Origin: Rhizosaccharibacter radicis
GTDB taxonomy: Bacteria > Pseudomonadota > Alphaproteobacteria > Acetobacterales > Acetobacteraceae
Reading direction: 5' to 3'
Assembly: GCA_024508355.1 (NCBI GenBank)
Contig: JAMZEJ010000007.1
Coordinates: 62,001 to 126,000 of the forward strand
Length of the DNA stretch: 64,000 bases
Both the position numbers and the translations under genes were made by a program. The notes under the pieces are model-generated. The model made no database searches and was not told where the DNA came from. It saw only the letters and a program-made list of their open reading frames with translations. Each line of letters opens with the position of its first letter. Positions within the stretch are counted from its first letter, which is position 1. Positions 36,252 through 46,062 of the stretch are shown in pieces.

Positions 36252-37985
36252 ATGCCGTCGCTCGGGGACCGACCCAGAACAAGTTTTGGGCTCATGGCCG
36301 TCAGGTCGCTGAAGACCTGCATCCGGTTCTTGCATCGGGTTCGCGGCGGCGCGCGACCGGGCTCGCGGGACGCGCTGGACCGTAGCGATCAGCTCATCTG
36401 TTCCTCCGACATCTTCTGGGAAGCCGATGAGGACGGGCGCGTGACCTTGTTGTCGCGCCACAGCGAGGGATTTCCGATCCCCGTGATCGGGCGTCTGGTG
36501 AGCGCCCTGTCGTCGGCACGTCCCATGCGCCAGGGAGGTCCGGAACCGGCGCCCTGCGCCGGTCCGCCATCCATCCGCATCAACGGGGTCGCGCTTCGCG
36601 ATGCGGAGGGGCGTTTCGCGGGTTTCCGGGGGGCGATGATGTCGACGGCACCCGGCGTGGCGGAGGCCGATCTGGCCTCGCCCGCCAGCCTCGACCTCGT
36701 CACCGGGCTGCCCGGACGGCAGGCCACGCTGATGGCAGCCGAGCGTGCCGTGGCCGCCGGCCACGATCATCTGTTGCTGGCACTGGTCGATCTGGACGGT
36801 TTCGCCGCGGTCAACCGGCGGCACGGCGTCCAGCACGGCGACGGGCTGTTGCGCCTGGTCGGCGCTCGCCTCCTGGGCGCGAAACGACCGAACGATCTGG
36901 TCGGGCGCACCGGCGACGACGAGTTCATGATCATGCTGGGAGGTCGGGGGGAGCCGGATCCAGCCGGGATCGGCGAACGGCTGCAGGACGCGCTTTCCCG
37001 ACCTTACGCCCTGGGCGATGGGCTGGTGGTGCGCCTCGACGTCAGCATCGGCATCGTTTCTGTCCTCCGCCGCCAGGGGGAGGCCGGCGAGCGCTCGACG
37101 GTGGAGGCCATGATGCGGGATGCGGCGGACTCGCTGGAAAGCGCCAAGAAGGCGGGCGGCGGCAAGGTTGTGGTGGTGCGTCCGCACCCGCCAGCGGTCG
37201 GGTCGGAGCGCCGGGATGCCGTCGACCGGCTGCGCATCCTGGCGACGCTGCCCGCGGATCTCCAGACGGCGTTATCGCAGAACGAGCTGCATCTGGTGTT
37301 CCAGCCGATCCGGCGCTGCAAGGACGGCGAGGTGATCGCCGTGGAAGCGCTGCTGCGCTGGACGAGCCCCCGGCACGGTTCGGTGCCCCCGGACATGTTC
37401 ATCCCCGTGGCCGAAGAAACCGGACAGATCGTGCCCATCGGCAACTGGGTGCTGAGGCGGGCCTGCGCGATCGCCGCCGCCGTCCCCGGAACCTGCCGGC
37501 TGCACGTCAACGTGTCGCCCCTGCAATTCCGGGACGCCGATTTCGCCCAGATCGTGGCCGACGTGCTGGCCGATACCGGCTTTCCCGGCGACCGGCTGGT
37601 GCTGGAGCTGACCGAGCAGATGCTGCTGGCCGAGGCCACCGGCGCGCACGAGATCATGCATCAGCTCCAGGCCATGGGGATATCGCTGGCGCTGGACGAT
37701 TTCGGTGCCGGCTTCTCCAACGTGGCCCACCTGAAGGATTTCCGCTTCGACCTGTTGAAGCTGGACCGCATGGTGCTGACCATCTCCCCCGATCGCCGGG
37801 AGCGGGTCGTAGCGGCCTTCCAGGAGATCTCGCGCGCCTTCGACACGCCGCTGGTGGTGGAAGGGGTGGAGCGGGAAGAGGACTGGGCCATGCTCCACCG
37901 GCTGGGGGTAGAATACGGCCAGGGCTTCCTGCTCGGCCTTCCGGTGCCCGATATCGAGACGGCCTGCGTTTCGATGCCGGGTTGA
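36252..37985 (+). CDS. GGDEF-EAL protein, probable c-di-GMP phosphodiesterase
   Basis: 577 residues. A short PAS-like region (about 45-130) precedes a GGDEF domain whose signature reads TGDDEF (about 217-222) instead of GGDEF, so cyclase activity is doubtful. The EAL domain keeps its metal and catalytic set: VEALLRW (about 362), [20 protein letters not shown] (about 481), LKLD, VEGVE and GQGF. It probably hydrolyses c-di-GMP, with the GGDEF domain as a GTP or c-di-GMP sensor. No membrane segment. Start not firmly fixed. Confidence 0.92.
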   Translation: MPSLGDRPRTSFGLMAVRSLKTCIRFLHRVRGGARPGSRDALDRSDQLICSSDIFWEADEDGRVTLLSRHSEGFPIPVIGRLVSALSSARPMRQGGPEPAPCAGPPSIRINGVALRDAEGRFAGFRGAMMSTAPGVAEADLASPASLDLVTGLPGRQATLMAAERAVAAGHDHLLLALVDLDGFAAVNRRHGVQHGDGLLRLVGARLLGAKRPNDLVGRTGDDEFMIMLGGRGEPDPAGIGERLQDALSRPYALGDGLVVRLDVSIGIVSVLRRQGEAGERSTVEAMMRDAADSLESAKKAGGGKVVVVRPHPPAVGSERRDAVDRLRILATLPADLQTALSQNELHLVFQPIRRCKDGEVIAVEALLRWTSPRHGSVPPDMFIPVAEETGQIVPIGNWVLRRACAIAAAVPGTCRLHVNVSPLQFRDADFAQIVADVLADTGFPGDRLVLELTEQMLLAEATGAHEIMHQLQAMGISLALDDFGAGFSNVAHLKDFRFDLLKLDRMVLTISPDRRERVVAAFQEISRAFDTPLVVEGVEREEDWAMLHRLGVEYGQGFLLGLPVPDIETACVSMPG

Positions 37986-37999
37986 GCCGCAGCCGCCGG

Positions 38000-39016
38000 T
38001 TATTCCGCCGCCAGCACTCCCGCCGTGCCGGAGGCATCGCGTCCCGCCTCCGCCACCAGCGTGAAGGACCGCAGCCTCGCTTCGTGGTCGAAGATGTTGG
38101 CGGTCACGATCAGCTCGTCGGCGCCCGTGCGCGCGGCCAGGGCTCGCAGCCCCTCGCGCACCCGGTCGGGCGCCCCGATCACCGCCACGGACAGCGCCTG
38201 GCGCACCTGCGCTTCCTCCAGCGGGGTCCATAGCCCGTCCATGCTGTCCACCGGAGGCCGCAGCTTGCCCGGCACGCCGCGGCGCAGCGCCACGAAGCTC
38301 TGCATGAAGGAGGTGGACAGCCGGTTCGCTTCCGCGTCCGTGTCGGCCGCCACCGCGTTGACGCCCACCATCGCGTAGGGCCGGTCCAGCGCCTCGGACG
38401 GTTCGAAGCGCGACCGGTAGATGTCCAGCGCCGCCATCATCGCGTCCGGCGCGAAATGCGAGGCGAAGGCGAAGGGCAGCCCCAGCATCGCCGCCAGCTG
38501 GGCGCTGAACAGCGACGAGCCTAGCAGCCAGATCGGCACCGTCAGGCCCGCACCCGGCACCGCCTGCACCGCCTGGCCCGGCTCGGGGCTGCGGAAGTAA
38601 TGCTGCAGCTCCAGCACGTCCTGGGGAAAGCGGTCCGCGGATGCGGGATCGCGGCGGAGGGCCGCCGCGGTGCGCCCGTCCGAGCCCGGGGCACGGCCGA
38701 GCCCGAGATCGATCCGCCCGGGATGCAGCGAGGCCAGGGTGCCGAACTGCTCGGCGATCGCCAGGGGGGCGTGATTGGGCAGCATGATGCCACCCGAGCC
38801 GATGCGGATGGTGCTGGTCCCCGCCGCCACGTGGGCCAGCGCCACGGCCGTCGCCGCGCTGGCGATGCCTGGCATGTTGTGGTGCTCGGCCATCCAGAAG
38901 CGGCGGAACCCGAGCGCCTCGGCGTGCTGCGCCAGGGAAAGGCTGCGGCGCAGCGCGGTTCCGGCGTCGCTCCCCTCCGGGATGGGCGACAGGTCAAGCA
39001 CGGAGAGCGGGATCAT
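38000..39016 (-). CDS. LLM-class (luciferase-like) flavin-dependent oxidoreductase
   Basis: 338 residues, a TIM barrel of the bacterial luciferase family. [15 protein letters not shown] near residue 40 and [15 protein letters not shown] near 100 match the MsnO8/YhbW-type LLM group, and [14 protein letters not shown] is the usual C-terminal motif. Such enzymes use reduced FMN to oxidise diverse substrates. It converges on the EAL gene with only 14 bases between stops. Substrate unknown. Confidence 0.92.
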   Translation of the reverse strand: MIPLSVLDLSPIPEGSDAGTALRRSLSLAQHAEALGFRRFWMAEHHNMPGIASAATAVALAHVAAGTSTIRIGSGGIMLPNHAPLAIAEQFGTLASLHPGRIDLGLGRAPGSDGRTAAALRRDPASADRFPQDVLELQHYFRSPEPGQAVQAVPGAGLTVPIWLLGSSLFSAQLAAMLGLPFAFASHFAPDAMMAALDIYRSRFEPSEALDRPYAMVGVNAVAADTDAEANRLSTSFMQSFVALRRGVPGKLRPPVDSMDGLWTPLEEAQVRQALSVAVIGAPDRVREGLRALAARTGADELIVTANIFDHEARLRSFTLVAEAGRDASGTAGVLAAE

Positions 39017-39083
39017 CGGAAGCGACGCCTTTCCTGATGCGCGCTCCCGCCCGGTCCGTGCCCCGGGGAGTCGACCTGGAGGC

Positions 39084-41297
39084 TCAGGCGGCGGCGGGAC
39101 GCAGCACCGCGCGGCAGAACCACGCGGCCACACCGAGAAAGCACATGGCGCCCAGGATGGTGGCCACCGGCTCGAAACCGCCGCCCACCATCGCCAGCAC
39201 GTCGTCGCGGCCGCTGGCGCCGATCGCCGCGGCGATCGCCACCCCCATCAGGCTTTCGCCGACGATGAGGCCGGACGCCAGCATCACCCCGCGCCTTCCC
39301 GTATCGTCCAACATGGGATCGCCGCCGTCCGACACCAGGGCGGCGCTCGTCGTGGCGGCCGTCGCGCCCGCCCGGCGCCGCCGCACCCGCCCGATGCCCC
39401 AGGACAGCAGCGCCCCGATCACCAGGGTCACCGACACGGTGGGCGGCAGGTAAAGGCCGATGCCGACCGCCAGCACCGGCAACTGGCCGCCCCGGCGGCG
39501 CAGCAGCAGATCCGCGACCACCAACGCCACGCCCAGCGCGGCTCCGGACAGGATCATGGTCCAGTCCAGCTGGTGCAGGAAGATGCCGCGCGCCAGGGTG
39601 GCCAGCAGCAGCGCTTGCGGCGCCGCCAGCGCATGCGACGGGTCCATGTCCGGGCGGGGCATGGCGCCGGGGAAGCCATAGGCGCCGTGCAGCAGGTTCA
39701 GCACCGGGGTGATCACCAGGGCGCCGATCCCCACCCCCAGCAGCAGCGCCACCTGCTGGCGCCAGGGTGTGGCGCCCACCAGCTGGCCGGTCTTGAGGTC
39801 CTGCAGGTTGTCGTTGGAGATGGTGGCCGCCGCCAGCATGGCCGCGGTGACGAACAGCACGGTGCCGATCGCCAGCAGCCGGCCCTCCTGGTCGAACGCG
39901 GCCGGCAGCGCGCCCGCCGCGTCGAGCACCAGCAGCAGCACCGACACCAGCACCACCGCCACGATGGCGATGCCCGAGATCGGGCTGGCGGACGAGCCGA
40001 CGATGCCCGCCATGTAGCCGCACGCGGCGGCCACCAGGAAACCGAACAGCAAACAAAGCAGCACGCAGGCGCCCGCCAGCGCCAGCGCAGCACCGGTGCC
40101 GATCGCGCCGGACAGGAACGCCGCGAAGCAGGCGCCGAGGCAGCCGAGCAGCGCCAGTCCCAGCACCGCCATCACCGCGGGGGGCAGATCGGTTTCCAGC
40201 CGCGGATCGCCGGCCGCCGTCGCAAGCGTGCGCCGCGCAGCACCGGAGAAGCTGGCCCGGAGGCCGCGCGTCACGGGTCCCAGCAACCCCAGCAGCGTCC
40301 AGACCGCCGCGACCCCGATGGTGCCGGCGCCGATGAAGCGCACCTTGTGGGCCCAAAGCTCGGTGGCGAACGCCCCGGCGCTCACCCCGGCGGGGTGGGG
40401 GGTGAGGGCGGTCAGCAGCGGCACCGCCACCAGCCAGCTCAGCACCGCTCCCAGCAGCATCGCCAGGCCGCCGGTGATGCCCACGAGATAGCCCGCCCCC
40501 ACCAGCGCCAGGGAGAAGCCGGTGGCGAGCCGGAAAACCGCGCCCCCGACGCCGAACGACACGCTGGCGCTGTCGCCAAGCACCCGCAACCCGGAACTGG
40601 CGAAGGCGAACAGCGCCGACACCGTGCTGCCCGCCAGCAGCGCCTGCAGTCCCGAGCCGGCATCCGGAAGCCGTTCCGCGCGCGTGCCAGCACCGTCCCC
40701 GGAGCGGGGGGAGGGCGCGGCGAACGCTCCGGCGCCGGCCGGATCGTCAGCCGCGGCATCGCCACCCTCGAACCGGACGCTTCCCGGGCCTGCGCCGACC
40801 GCTGCGGGGGCCCGTGCTCCTCCACCCTCGCTGCCGGCGCGCAGGATCTCCGCCGCCGCCGTGCCCTCGGGGTAGGGCAGCCCACTTTCCACCACCAGCG
40901 CCCGGCGCAGCGGCACGGTGAACAGCACGCCGAGCATGCCGCCCGCCGCGCACAACAGGGTCACCGGCCAGAACGGAAACCGCGTCCATACCCCCGCCAT
41001 CAGCAGCCCGGGCAGCACGAAGATCACAGAGCTGAGCGTGCCCGCGGCCGAGGCCTGGGTCTGCACCATGTTGTTCTCGAGGATGGTGCTCCGGCCCAGC
41101 AGCCGAAGCACGGCCATGGAGATCACCGCCGCCGGGATGGAGGATGCGAAGGTCAGCCCGATCTTGAGGCCCAGATAGATATTGGACGCAGTGAACACCG
41201 CGGTGAGCAGGGCGCCCAGCACGAGGCCCCGGAGGGTCAGCTCGCGGGGGGCGGCTTGCGCCGCCGGGATCGGGCGGAGGAGGGACGCGAGGGGCAT
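39084..41297 (-). CDS. OPT family oligopeptide/metal-chelate transporter
   Basis: 737 residues with about 15 membrane segments. Near the N-terminus are [20 protein letters not shown] and [14 protein letters not shown], and later [19 protein letters not shown], all OPT hallmarks. The family carries peptides or siderophore-like chelates with protons. A hydrophilic, low-complexity insertion of about 60 residues (near 150-210) lies between membrane segments; it is rich in Gly, Ala, Pro and acidic residues. Stands alone on the minus strand. Confidence 0.92.
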   Translation of the reverse strand: MPLASLLRPIPAAQAAPRELTLRGLVLGALLTAVFTASNIYLGLKIGLTFASSIPAAVISMAVLRLLGRSTILENNMVQTQASAAGTLSSVIFVLPGLLMAGVWTRFPFWPVTLLCAAGGMLGVLFTVPLRRALVVESGLPYPEGTAAAEILRAGSEGGGARAPAAVGAGPGSVRFEGGDAAADDPAGAGAFAAPSPRSGDGAGTRAERLPDAGSGLQALLAGSTVSALFAFASSGLRVLGDSASVSFGVGGAVFRLATGFSLALVGAGYLVGITGGLAMLLGAVLSWLVAVPLLTALTPHPAGVSAGAFATELWAHKVRFIGAGTIGVAAVWTLLGLLGPVTRGLRASFSGAARRTLATAAGDPRLETDLPPAVMAVLGLALLGCLGACFAAFLSGAIGTGAALALAGACVLLCLLFGFLVAAACGYMAGIVGSSASPISGIAIVAVVLVSVLLLVLDAAGALPAAFDQEGRLLAIGTVLFVTAAMLAAATISNDNLQDLKTGQLVGATPWRQQVALLLGVGIGALVITPVLNLLHGAYGFPGAMPRPDMDPSHALAAPQALLLATLARGIFLHQLDWTMILSGAALGVALVVADLLLRRRGGQLPVLAVGIGLYLPPTVSVTLVIGALLSWGIGRVRRRRAGATAATTSAALVSDGGDPMLDDTGRRGVMLASGLIVGESLMGVAIAAAIGASGRDDVLAMVGGGFEPVATILGAMCFLGVAAWFCRAVLRPAAA

Positions 41298-41510
41298 CGG
41301 CGGCTCGGATCGTTGCGCCGGTCGTTCTAGACCATTTCGGAGCGGGTGGCTGCCGGCCGCACCAGGATGGGTCGACCGCCGCCCGCACCCGCGCATGGGG
41401 CCAGCGGAAGGAAGCCGGCGAAAGCGCCGCCAGCCGCGCCGCGGCAGGGGAGCGGACGCCACCATCGTCACCGGCAGGCGGCCCCGGGGTTGCCGGACGC
41501 GCCCGCGCGG

Positions 41511-42755
41511 TCAGGTCGCGGCGGGAGGTGCGGCGCCGTCCCGGGGGCGGACCAGCCACACCACGGCGGCGCCCGCCAGCATCACCGCGCTGGTGACCAG
41601 AAACACCGGCCGCATGCCGAGATGCCCGCCCACCGCGCCCCCCAGCATCGGTCCCGACACCTGCCCCACGTATTGGGTGGTGATGCCCCAGGCCAGCACC
41701 TGCCCGGCGATGCGTTCGGGCACCGCGTGCCGCACCACGGAGGTGATCGCGGGCATCAGCCCGGCCAGCGCCGCGCCCATCAGCAGCCGCAGCAGCACCA
41801 GCTGCCAACCGGCCGTCACCAGCGCCTGGGGCAGCAGCAGCAGCGCGCAGCCCACCAGCGCCGACAGCACCACCGGGCGTGCCCCGACGCGGTCGGCGAG
41901 GCGCCCCACCGCCGGGGCGGCCAGCACGCTGCCCAGCGCCGCCGACGACATGGCGAGGCCCGCCATCATGGTCACCCGCCCGGCGGGCACCAGCTGCGCC
42001 ATGAACACGGTGATGATCGGTTCCACCGACATGTTGGCGAGCGTCAGCAGCGTGCCCGTGCCCAGCATCGCCATCACCAGCCGGCGGTCCGGCACGTCGC
42101 GCCAGGACAGGGGCGCCCGCGCGGCCCTCGGCGGGCGGGGCGCTTCGCGGATCAGGGCGATGGTGGCCAGGGCCGACAGGAAGATCAGGCCGCCCGCCAG
42201 AAAGAAGGTGCGCCGGATGCCGATCAGGGGCGGCAGCACCCCGCCCAGCACCGGACCGGCGAGGTTGCCGGCCATGATCCCCGAGGACAGCACGCCCAGC
42301 GCCCAGGCCGAGCGTCCGCGCGGGGTCTGGGTGGCCACCAGCACGGTGGCGCCGGACGCGTAGCCGCCGAGAAAGCCGGCCAGCAGCCGGAGCCCCACGA
42401 GCTGCCACACGTTCGACACCGTGCCGATCAGCGACATGCACAGTGCCATGCCGAGCGACGCGCGGATCAGGATCGGCTTGCGGCCCCACCGGTCGGCGAG
42501 TAGGCCCCACAGCGGCGCCACCAGGCCGGCGGCGAGGTAGGTCGCGGCGAACGCCGCCGCCGACCATTGCACCACCGCGGCATGGCCATGCATCCCGAGC
42601 TGTTCGACGTAGAGCGGCAGAAACGGCAGCAGCAGCGTCATCGCCAGCACGGTGGTGAAGGAGCCCAGCACGCAGACCCAGAGGTTGCGGCGCCAGAAGG
42701 CTCCGACAGCGTCCGTCGCCGGATCGGGAGGGGAGCGGTGGGTCGGCGGGGCCAG
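41511..42755 (-). CDS. MFS transporter, multidrug-resistance type; possible CTG start
   Basis: About 414 residues with 12 membrane segments. The loop 2-3 motif is GLLADRWGRKPIL, and PVLGGVLPPLIG is the antiporter-type motif in helix 5, as in drug efflux MFS proteins. The usual start codons give only ATG 42881, with a 40-residue Arg/Pro-rich extension. A CTG at 42755 has a perfect AAGGAG 7 bases ahead and gives the normal family length, so I prefer it with caution. Reads away from the second ABC operon. Confidence 0.85.
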   Translation of the reverse strand: MAPPTHRSPPDPATDAVGAFWRRNLWVCVLGSFTTVLAMTLLLPFLPLYVEQLGMHGHAAVVQWSAAAFAATYLAAGLVAPLWGLLADRWGRKPILIRASLGMALCMSLIGTVSNVWQLVGLRLLAGFLGGYASGATVLVATQTPRGRSAWALGVLSSGIMAGNLAGPVLGGVLPPLIGIRRTFFLAGGLIFLSALATIALIREAPRPPRAARAPLSWRDVPDRRLVMAMLGTGTLLTLANMSVEPIITVFMAQLVPAGRVTMMAGLAMSSAALGSVLAAPAVGRLADRVGARPVVLSALVGCALLLLPQALVTAGWQLVLLRLLMGAALAGLMPAITSVVRHAVPERIAGQVLAWGITTQYVGQVSGPMLGGAVGGHLGMRPVFLVTSAVMLAGAAVVWLVRPRDGAAPPAAT

Positions 42756-43285
42756 GCTGAAGCTCCTTCGTGAGCAGGCGGTCGCGCGGTGATAGGCCGG
42801 AACCCACGAACGGCGAAGCAGGCGGCCGGCGAAGCATGCGGGAGGGCGCCTTCGGAAGCGCACCGGGGCGGCAGGTTCCATGTTCCCGCGCATGGCCGTT
42901 CGCGCAATGGGCGGCGGCATGCGCCGGCCCGGTTCCAGCGGCCCGCGACAAGCCCGATCGCCGCCCGGCAGGCGGGCGGACGCGGGCGTTTCGCGGCCGG
43001 TGGTCGGGACGCGACGGAAGCGGGATGCCGTCGAGCACCGACCTCGGAAGAACGCGACCCACGGCACGACGGGAGGGTCGTCGCCATGCGGAGACGGCGG
43101 CGTCGCCGGTCGTTCCGGCGCGATTCTGGTCGGTCCGTGGCCGCCGGCGGTGGGTCGCGGTGCGAAGCGCTGGCGGATCGCACCGCGCGGGCGGCCCTCG
43201 GGGATCGGGCGTCCCAGCGATGGGCGGGCGTCGGGCCGCAACTCCCCGAGTATATGTGCGGCGCACCCCCCGGCTCCCCTCGAAT

Positions 43286-43308
43286 GTGACAAATATCCCG
43301 ATTGTCAC
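43286..43308. promoter_or_regulatory. Operator-like perfect inverted repeat
   Basis: GTGACAA, 9 bases, TTGTCAC. It sits 20 bases upstream of the candidate -35 box of the ABC operon. The DeoR-type repressor encoded fourth in this operon is the obvious candidate binder, but this is inference from position. Confidence 0.65.
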
Positions 43309-43328
43309 GCGATCTTCCCATAAACCGC

Positions 43329-43356
43329 TTGATCTCGACCCGCTTGGCGATACGAT
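43329..43356 (+). promoter_or_regulatory. Sigma-70-type promoter candidate for the ABC-deoR-SDR operon
   Basis: TTGATC (43329-43334), a 16-base spacer, then TACGAT (43351-43356). It is in the only AT-rich patch of the gap and about 50 bases before the leader ORF. Confidence 0.55.
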
Positions 43357-43406
43357 ATGCACACATAACGAGACCGGACCGATCGAACGGCCGGCCGGAG
43401 GACACG

Positions 43407-43457
43407 ATGACGGGCATCAGCTGGAGCCTTCCGCGGCGTCGCGGGAGTGCGTGGTGA
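43407..43457 (+). CDS. 16-codon leader ORF coupled to the ABC ATPase gene
   Basis: ATG with GGAGG 5 bases upstream, the best ribosome site in the area. It encodes MTGISWSLPRRRGSAW and stops at TGA 43455-43457. That stop overlaps the GTG start of the ATPase gene (GTGA). The ATPase GTG has only a weak site of its own. The leader may load ribosomes for the ATPase gene or regulate it. Alternatively a frameshift could have split one N-terminus, but the ATPase is complete without it. Confidence 0.5.
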   Translation: MTGISWSLPRRRGSAW

Positions 43458-45010
43458 GCGGCGCGGTCGGCGCCGAGATCGCCGGCGCGGCGATGCCTGC
43501 GGGCGCGATCGCGATCGATTGCGCGGCCCTGTCGAAATCGTACGACGGCGTGATCGTTCTGCGGGACATCTCCGCGCGCTTCGAGCGCGGCACGGTGAAC
43601 GTGCTGGCGGGCGAGAACGGCGCCGGCAAATCCACGCTGTTCAAGATCATCTCCGGCCAGGTCCGGCCCGACAACGGCACCCTCGAACTGTTCGGCGAGC
43701 CCGTCCGCCGCTTCGATGCGTCCCACGCCCAGTCGCTGGGCGTGTCGATCATCCCGCAGGAGCTGGCGCCGATCCCCGACATGCGGGTGTGGCAGAACCT
43801 GCTGGTGGGCAGGGAGAAGGTGGGCGCGCTCGGCCTGTTGCGCCGGCGCGAGATGATCGACGAGGCGGCTCGCGAGATGGAGGCCGTGGGGCTTTCCATC
43901 GATCCGACCGCGCCGATGCGCTCGCTCAACGTCGCGGCCACGCAGATGATCGAGATCCTGAAGGCGACCTCGCGCCAGGCCAGGATCATCCTGATGGACG
44001 AGCCTTCCTCCTCGCTCAGCTCCCGCGAAACCGAGCAGCTGTTCCGGGTGATCCGGCGTCTGCGCAACGACGGCGCCTGCATCCTCTACACCAGCCACCG
44101 CATGGAGGAGATCGAGGAGATCTCCGACACGGTGGCGATCATGCGCGACGGCGCCATCATCCGGCACGCTCCCACCAGCACGCTGACCGAGTCGCAGATC
44201 GTGGCCGACATGGTCGGGCGCGAGATCACCGAGCTGTTCCCGGACCGCACCATCCGGGGCGGCGGCGGCCCGGTGCTGGAGGTCGAGAATCTCCGCGTCG
44301 CCGGCTACGACTCCTCGGTGTCGTTCTCGGTCCGCGAGGGCGAGATCCTGGGGCTCGGCGGCCTGGTGGGGGCCGGACGGTCGGAGATGCTCGAAGCGAT
44401 CTTCGGCACGCGTCCCGCCACCGGAACCGTCAGGCTAGACGGCGAGCCGATCGTGCTCGGCCGGCCCGCCCAGTCGATCCGGCGCGGCATCGCCATGGTG
44501 CCGGAGGACCGCAAGCAGGCCGGCGTGCTCACCTCGCTGTCCATCCTGGACAACGTCACGCTGCCGCATCTGGACGGCTTTACCGGCGCGGGCGGCCTGC
44601 TGGACACCGCGCAGCGCCGCACCAGGGCGCTGGACGTGCTGGGGCGGACCCGCGTCGCCTACGCGTCGCTGAACCAGAAGGTCGGCCACCTGTCGGGCGG
44701 CAACCAGCAGAAGGTGGCGCTGGCGCGCTGGCTGGTGACCGGCATGCCGCGCCTGCTGATCCTCGACGAGCCGACGCGCGGCATCGACGTGGGCGCGCGC
44801 AGCGAGCTCTACCGCCTGATCAACGATCTGGCGGCGCAGGGCGTGGCGGTGCTGCTGGCGTCGTCCGACATGCCCGAGCTCATCAATCTGAGTCACCGGG
44901 TGCTGGTGATCCGCGGCGGCGGCATCACCGGGGAGCTGGGACGACACGAACTGCAGCAGGAAGCCATCCTGCGCCTCGCCATGGGAAGAACGACCGATGC
45001 AAGCCGATAG
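43454..45010 (+). CDS. Sugar/polyol ABC transporter ATP-binding protein, fused double domain
   Basis: 518 residues, RbsA-like. First cassette: Walker A GENGAGKST (about 53), Walker B LMDEPSSSLS. Second cassette: degenerate GLVGAGRSE, then LSGGNQQK and ILDEPTRGIDVG. The GTG start is translationally coupled to a leader ORF; an in-frame ATG at 43493 is possible. It overlaps the permease gene by 14 bases. Part of an ATPase-permease-binding protein-DeoR-SDR operon for an unidentified sugar or polyol. Confidence 0.94.
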   Translation: MSGAVGAEIAGAAMPAGAIAIDCAALSKSYDGVIVLRDISARFERGTVNVLAGENGAGKSTLFKIISGQVRPDNGTLELFGEPVRRFDASHAQSLGVSIIPQELAPIPDMRVWQNLLVGREKVGALGLLRRREMIDEAAREMEAVGLSIDPTAPMRSLNVAATQMIEILKATSRQARIILMDEPSSSLSSRETEQLFRVIRRLRNDGACILYTSHRMEEIEEISDTVAIMRDGAIIRHAPTSTLTESQIVADMVGREITELFPDRTIRGGGGPVLEVENLRVAGYDSSVSFSVREGEILGLGGLVGAGRSEMLEAIFGTRPATGTVRLDGEPIVLGRPAQSIRRGIAMVPEDRKQAGVLTSLSILDNVTLPHLDGFTGAGGLLDTAQRRTRALDVLGRTRVAYASLNQKVGHLSGGNQQKVALARWLVTGMPRLLILDEPTRGIDVGARSELYRLINDLAAQGVAVLLASSDMPELINLSHRVLVIRGGGITGELGRHELQQEAILRLAMGRTTDASR

Positions 45011-45983
45011 TCTGGCCGTCCGCGCGGCGCCGTCGCTTTCGGCGGCGAAGGTCGGGCGCTTCGCCCTTCGCTACGCGCTGGTGATCATTCTCGCCGTGTT
45101 CCTGCTGGTGCTGGCGGCGACCAACCATACCTTCCTGACGCTGTCGAACCTCAACGTCATCCTGATCCAGGTGGCGGCAAACGCCCTGCTGGCCACGGGT
45201 GCGACCTTCGTGATCCTGACGGGCGGGATCGATCTGTCCGTCGGCTCCATCGTGGGGCTGTCGGGCGTGGTGGGCGCCCTGTTCGCGCAGAACGACGGCG
45301 TCGGCAGCTGCGTGGAAGCGGTGCTGCTCGGCATCCTGGCGGGCACGGCGATCGGCGCCTTCAACGGCGCGCTGGTGGCGTTCGCGCGGGTGCCGCCCTT
45401 CGTGGCGACGCTGGGCAACATGACGGTCGCGTCCGGCCTCGCCTTCGTGGCCAGCGACGGTCAGCCGATCTCGGGGCTGTCCGACCTGTTCCTGTCGATC
45501 AGCGGCGAGTTCCACGGCATCTCCATCCCCGTGGTGGTGATGGTGGTGGTGGTCGCCGTGGCCTGGGTGCTGCTGGCGCGCACCCGCTTCGGGATGCACA
45601 TCTACGCGGTGGGCGGCAACCCGCACGCGGCGCGAGTGGCCGGCGTCAGCCTGCGCACCAACCGCTTCGCCGTGTATGCCATCTCCGGCATGCTGGCCGG
45701 CGTGGCCGGGGTGATCCTCGCGGCCCGCGCCACGGCGGGCATCGCCACCAACGGCACCGGCTACGAGCTGAACGCGATCGCCGCCGCGGTGATCGGCGGC
45801 ATCAGCCTGGCCGGCGGCCGCGGCTCGATCATCGGCACCGTGTTCGGCTTCCTGATCATCGGCGTGCTGGATAACGGGCTCAACATCATCAACGTCTCGC
45901 CGTTCTACCAGCTGATCGTCAAAGGGCTGATCATCATCGGCGCGGTGTTCGTGGACAGCGTGGTGAACGGCTCGGACGATTGA
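44997..45983 (+). CDS. Sugar/polyol ABC transporter permease
   Basis: 328 residues with 8-10 membrane segments. LTGGIDLSVGSIVGLSG and ELNAIAAAVIGGISLAGGRGS mark it as an RbsC-type CUT2 permease. It begins inside the end of the ATPase gene (14-base overlap), so the two are made together. A GC-rich hairpin follows before the binding protein gene. Confidence 0.95.
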   Translation: MQADSLAVRAAPSLSAAKVGRFALRYALVIILAVFLLVLAATNHTFLTLSNLNVILIQVAANALLATGATFVILTGGIDLSVGSIVGLSGVVGALFAQNDGVGSCVEAVLLGILAGTAIGAFNGALVAFARVPPFVATLGNMTVASGLAFVASDGQPISGLSDLFLSISGEFHGISIPVVVMVVVVAVAWVLLARTRFGMHIYAVGGNPHAARVAGVSLRTNRFAVYAISGMLAGVAGVILAARATAGIATNGTGYELNAIAAAVIGGISLAGGRGSIIGTVFGFLIIGVLDNGLNIINVSPFYQLIVKGLIIIGAVFVDSVVNGSDD

Positions 45984-46004
45984 AGCGTCGGCCCCGCCAC
46001 GATC

Positions 46005-46027
46005 CCGGCCGCGTCCCGCGCGGCCGG
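46005..46027 (+). terminator. Intercistronic hairpin after the permease gene
   Basis: CCGGCCGCG pairs with CGCGGCCGG around TCCCG. There is no T-run. Such hairpins inside transport operons often stabilise or separate mRNA segments. Confidence 0.5.
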
Positions 46028-46062
46028 AAACAACAAGCAACGAGTCAAAACGGAGGAAAACC

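Larger units (their letters stand above)
42882..43406. other. 525-base gap upstream of the second ABC operon
   Basis: The first 400 bases hold no supportable gene on either strand. The last 125 bases become AT-richer and contain a perfect inverted repeat, a sigma-70-type promoter candidate and a leader ORF start, described separately. Confidence 0.55.

Noticed and set aside
36085-36322. Short minus-strand ORFs in the promoter region of the GGDEF-EAL gene
   Set aside because: No ribosome site or recognisable feature; probably chance readings in an AT-richer gap.
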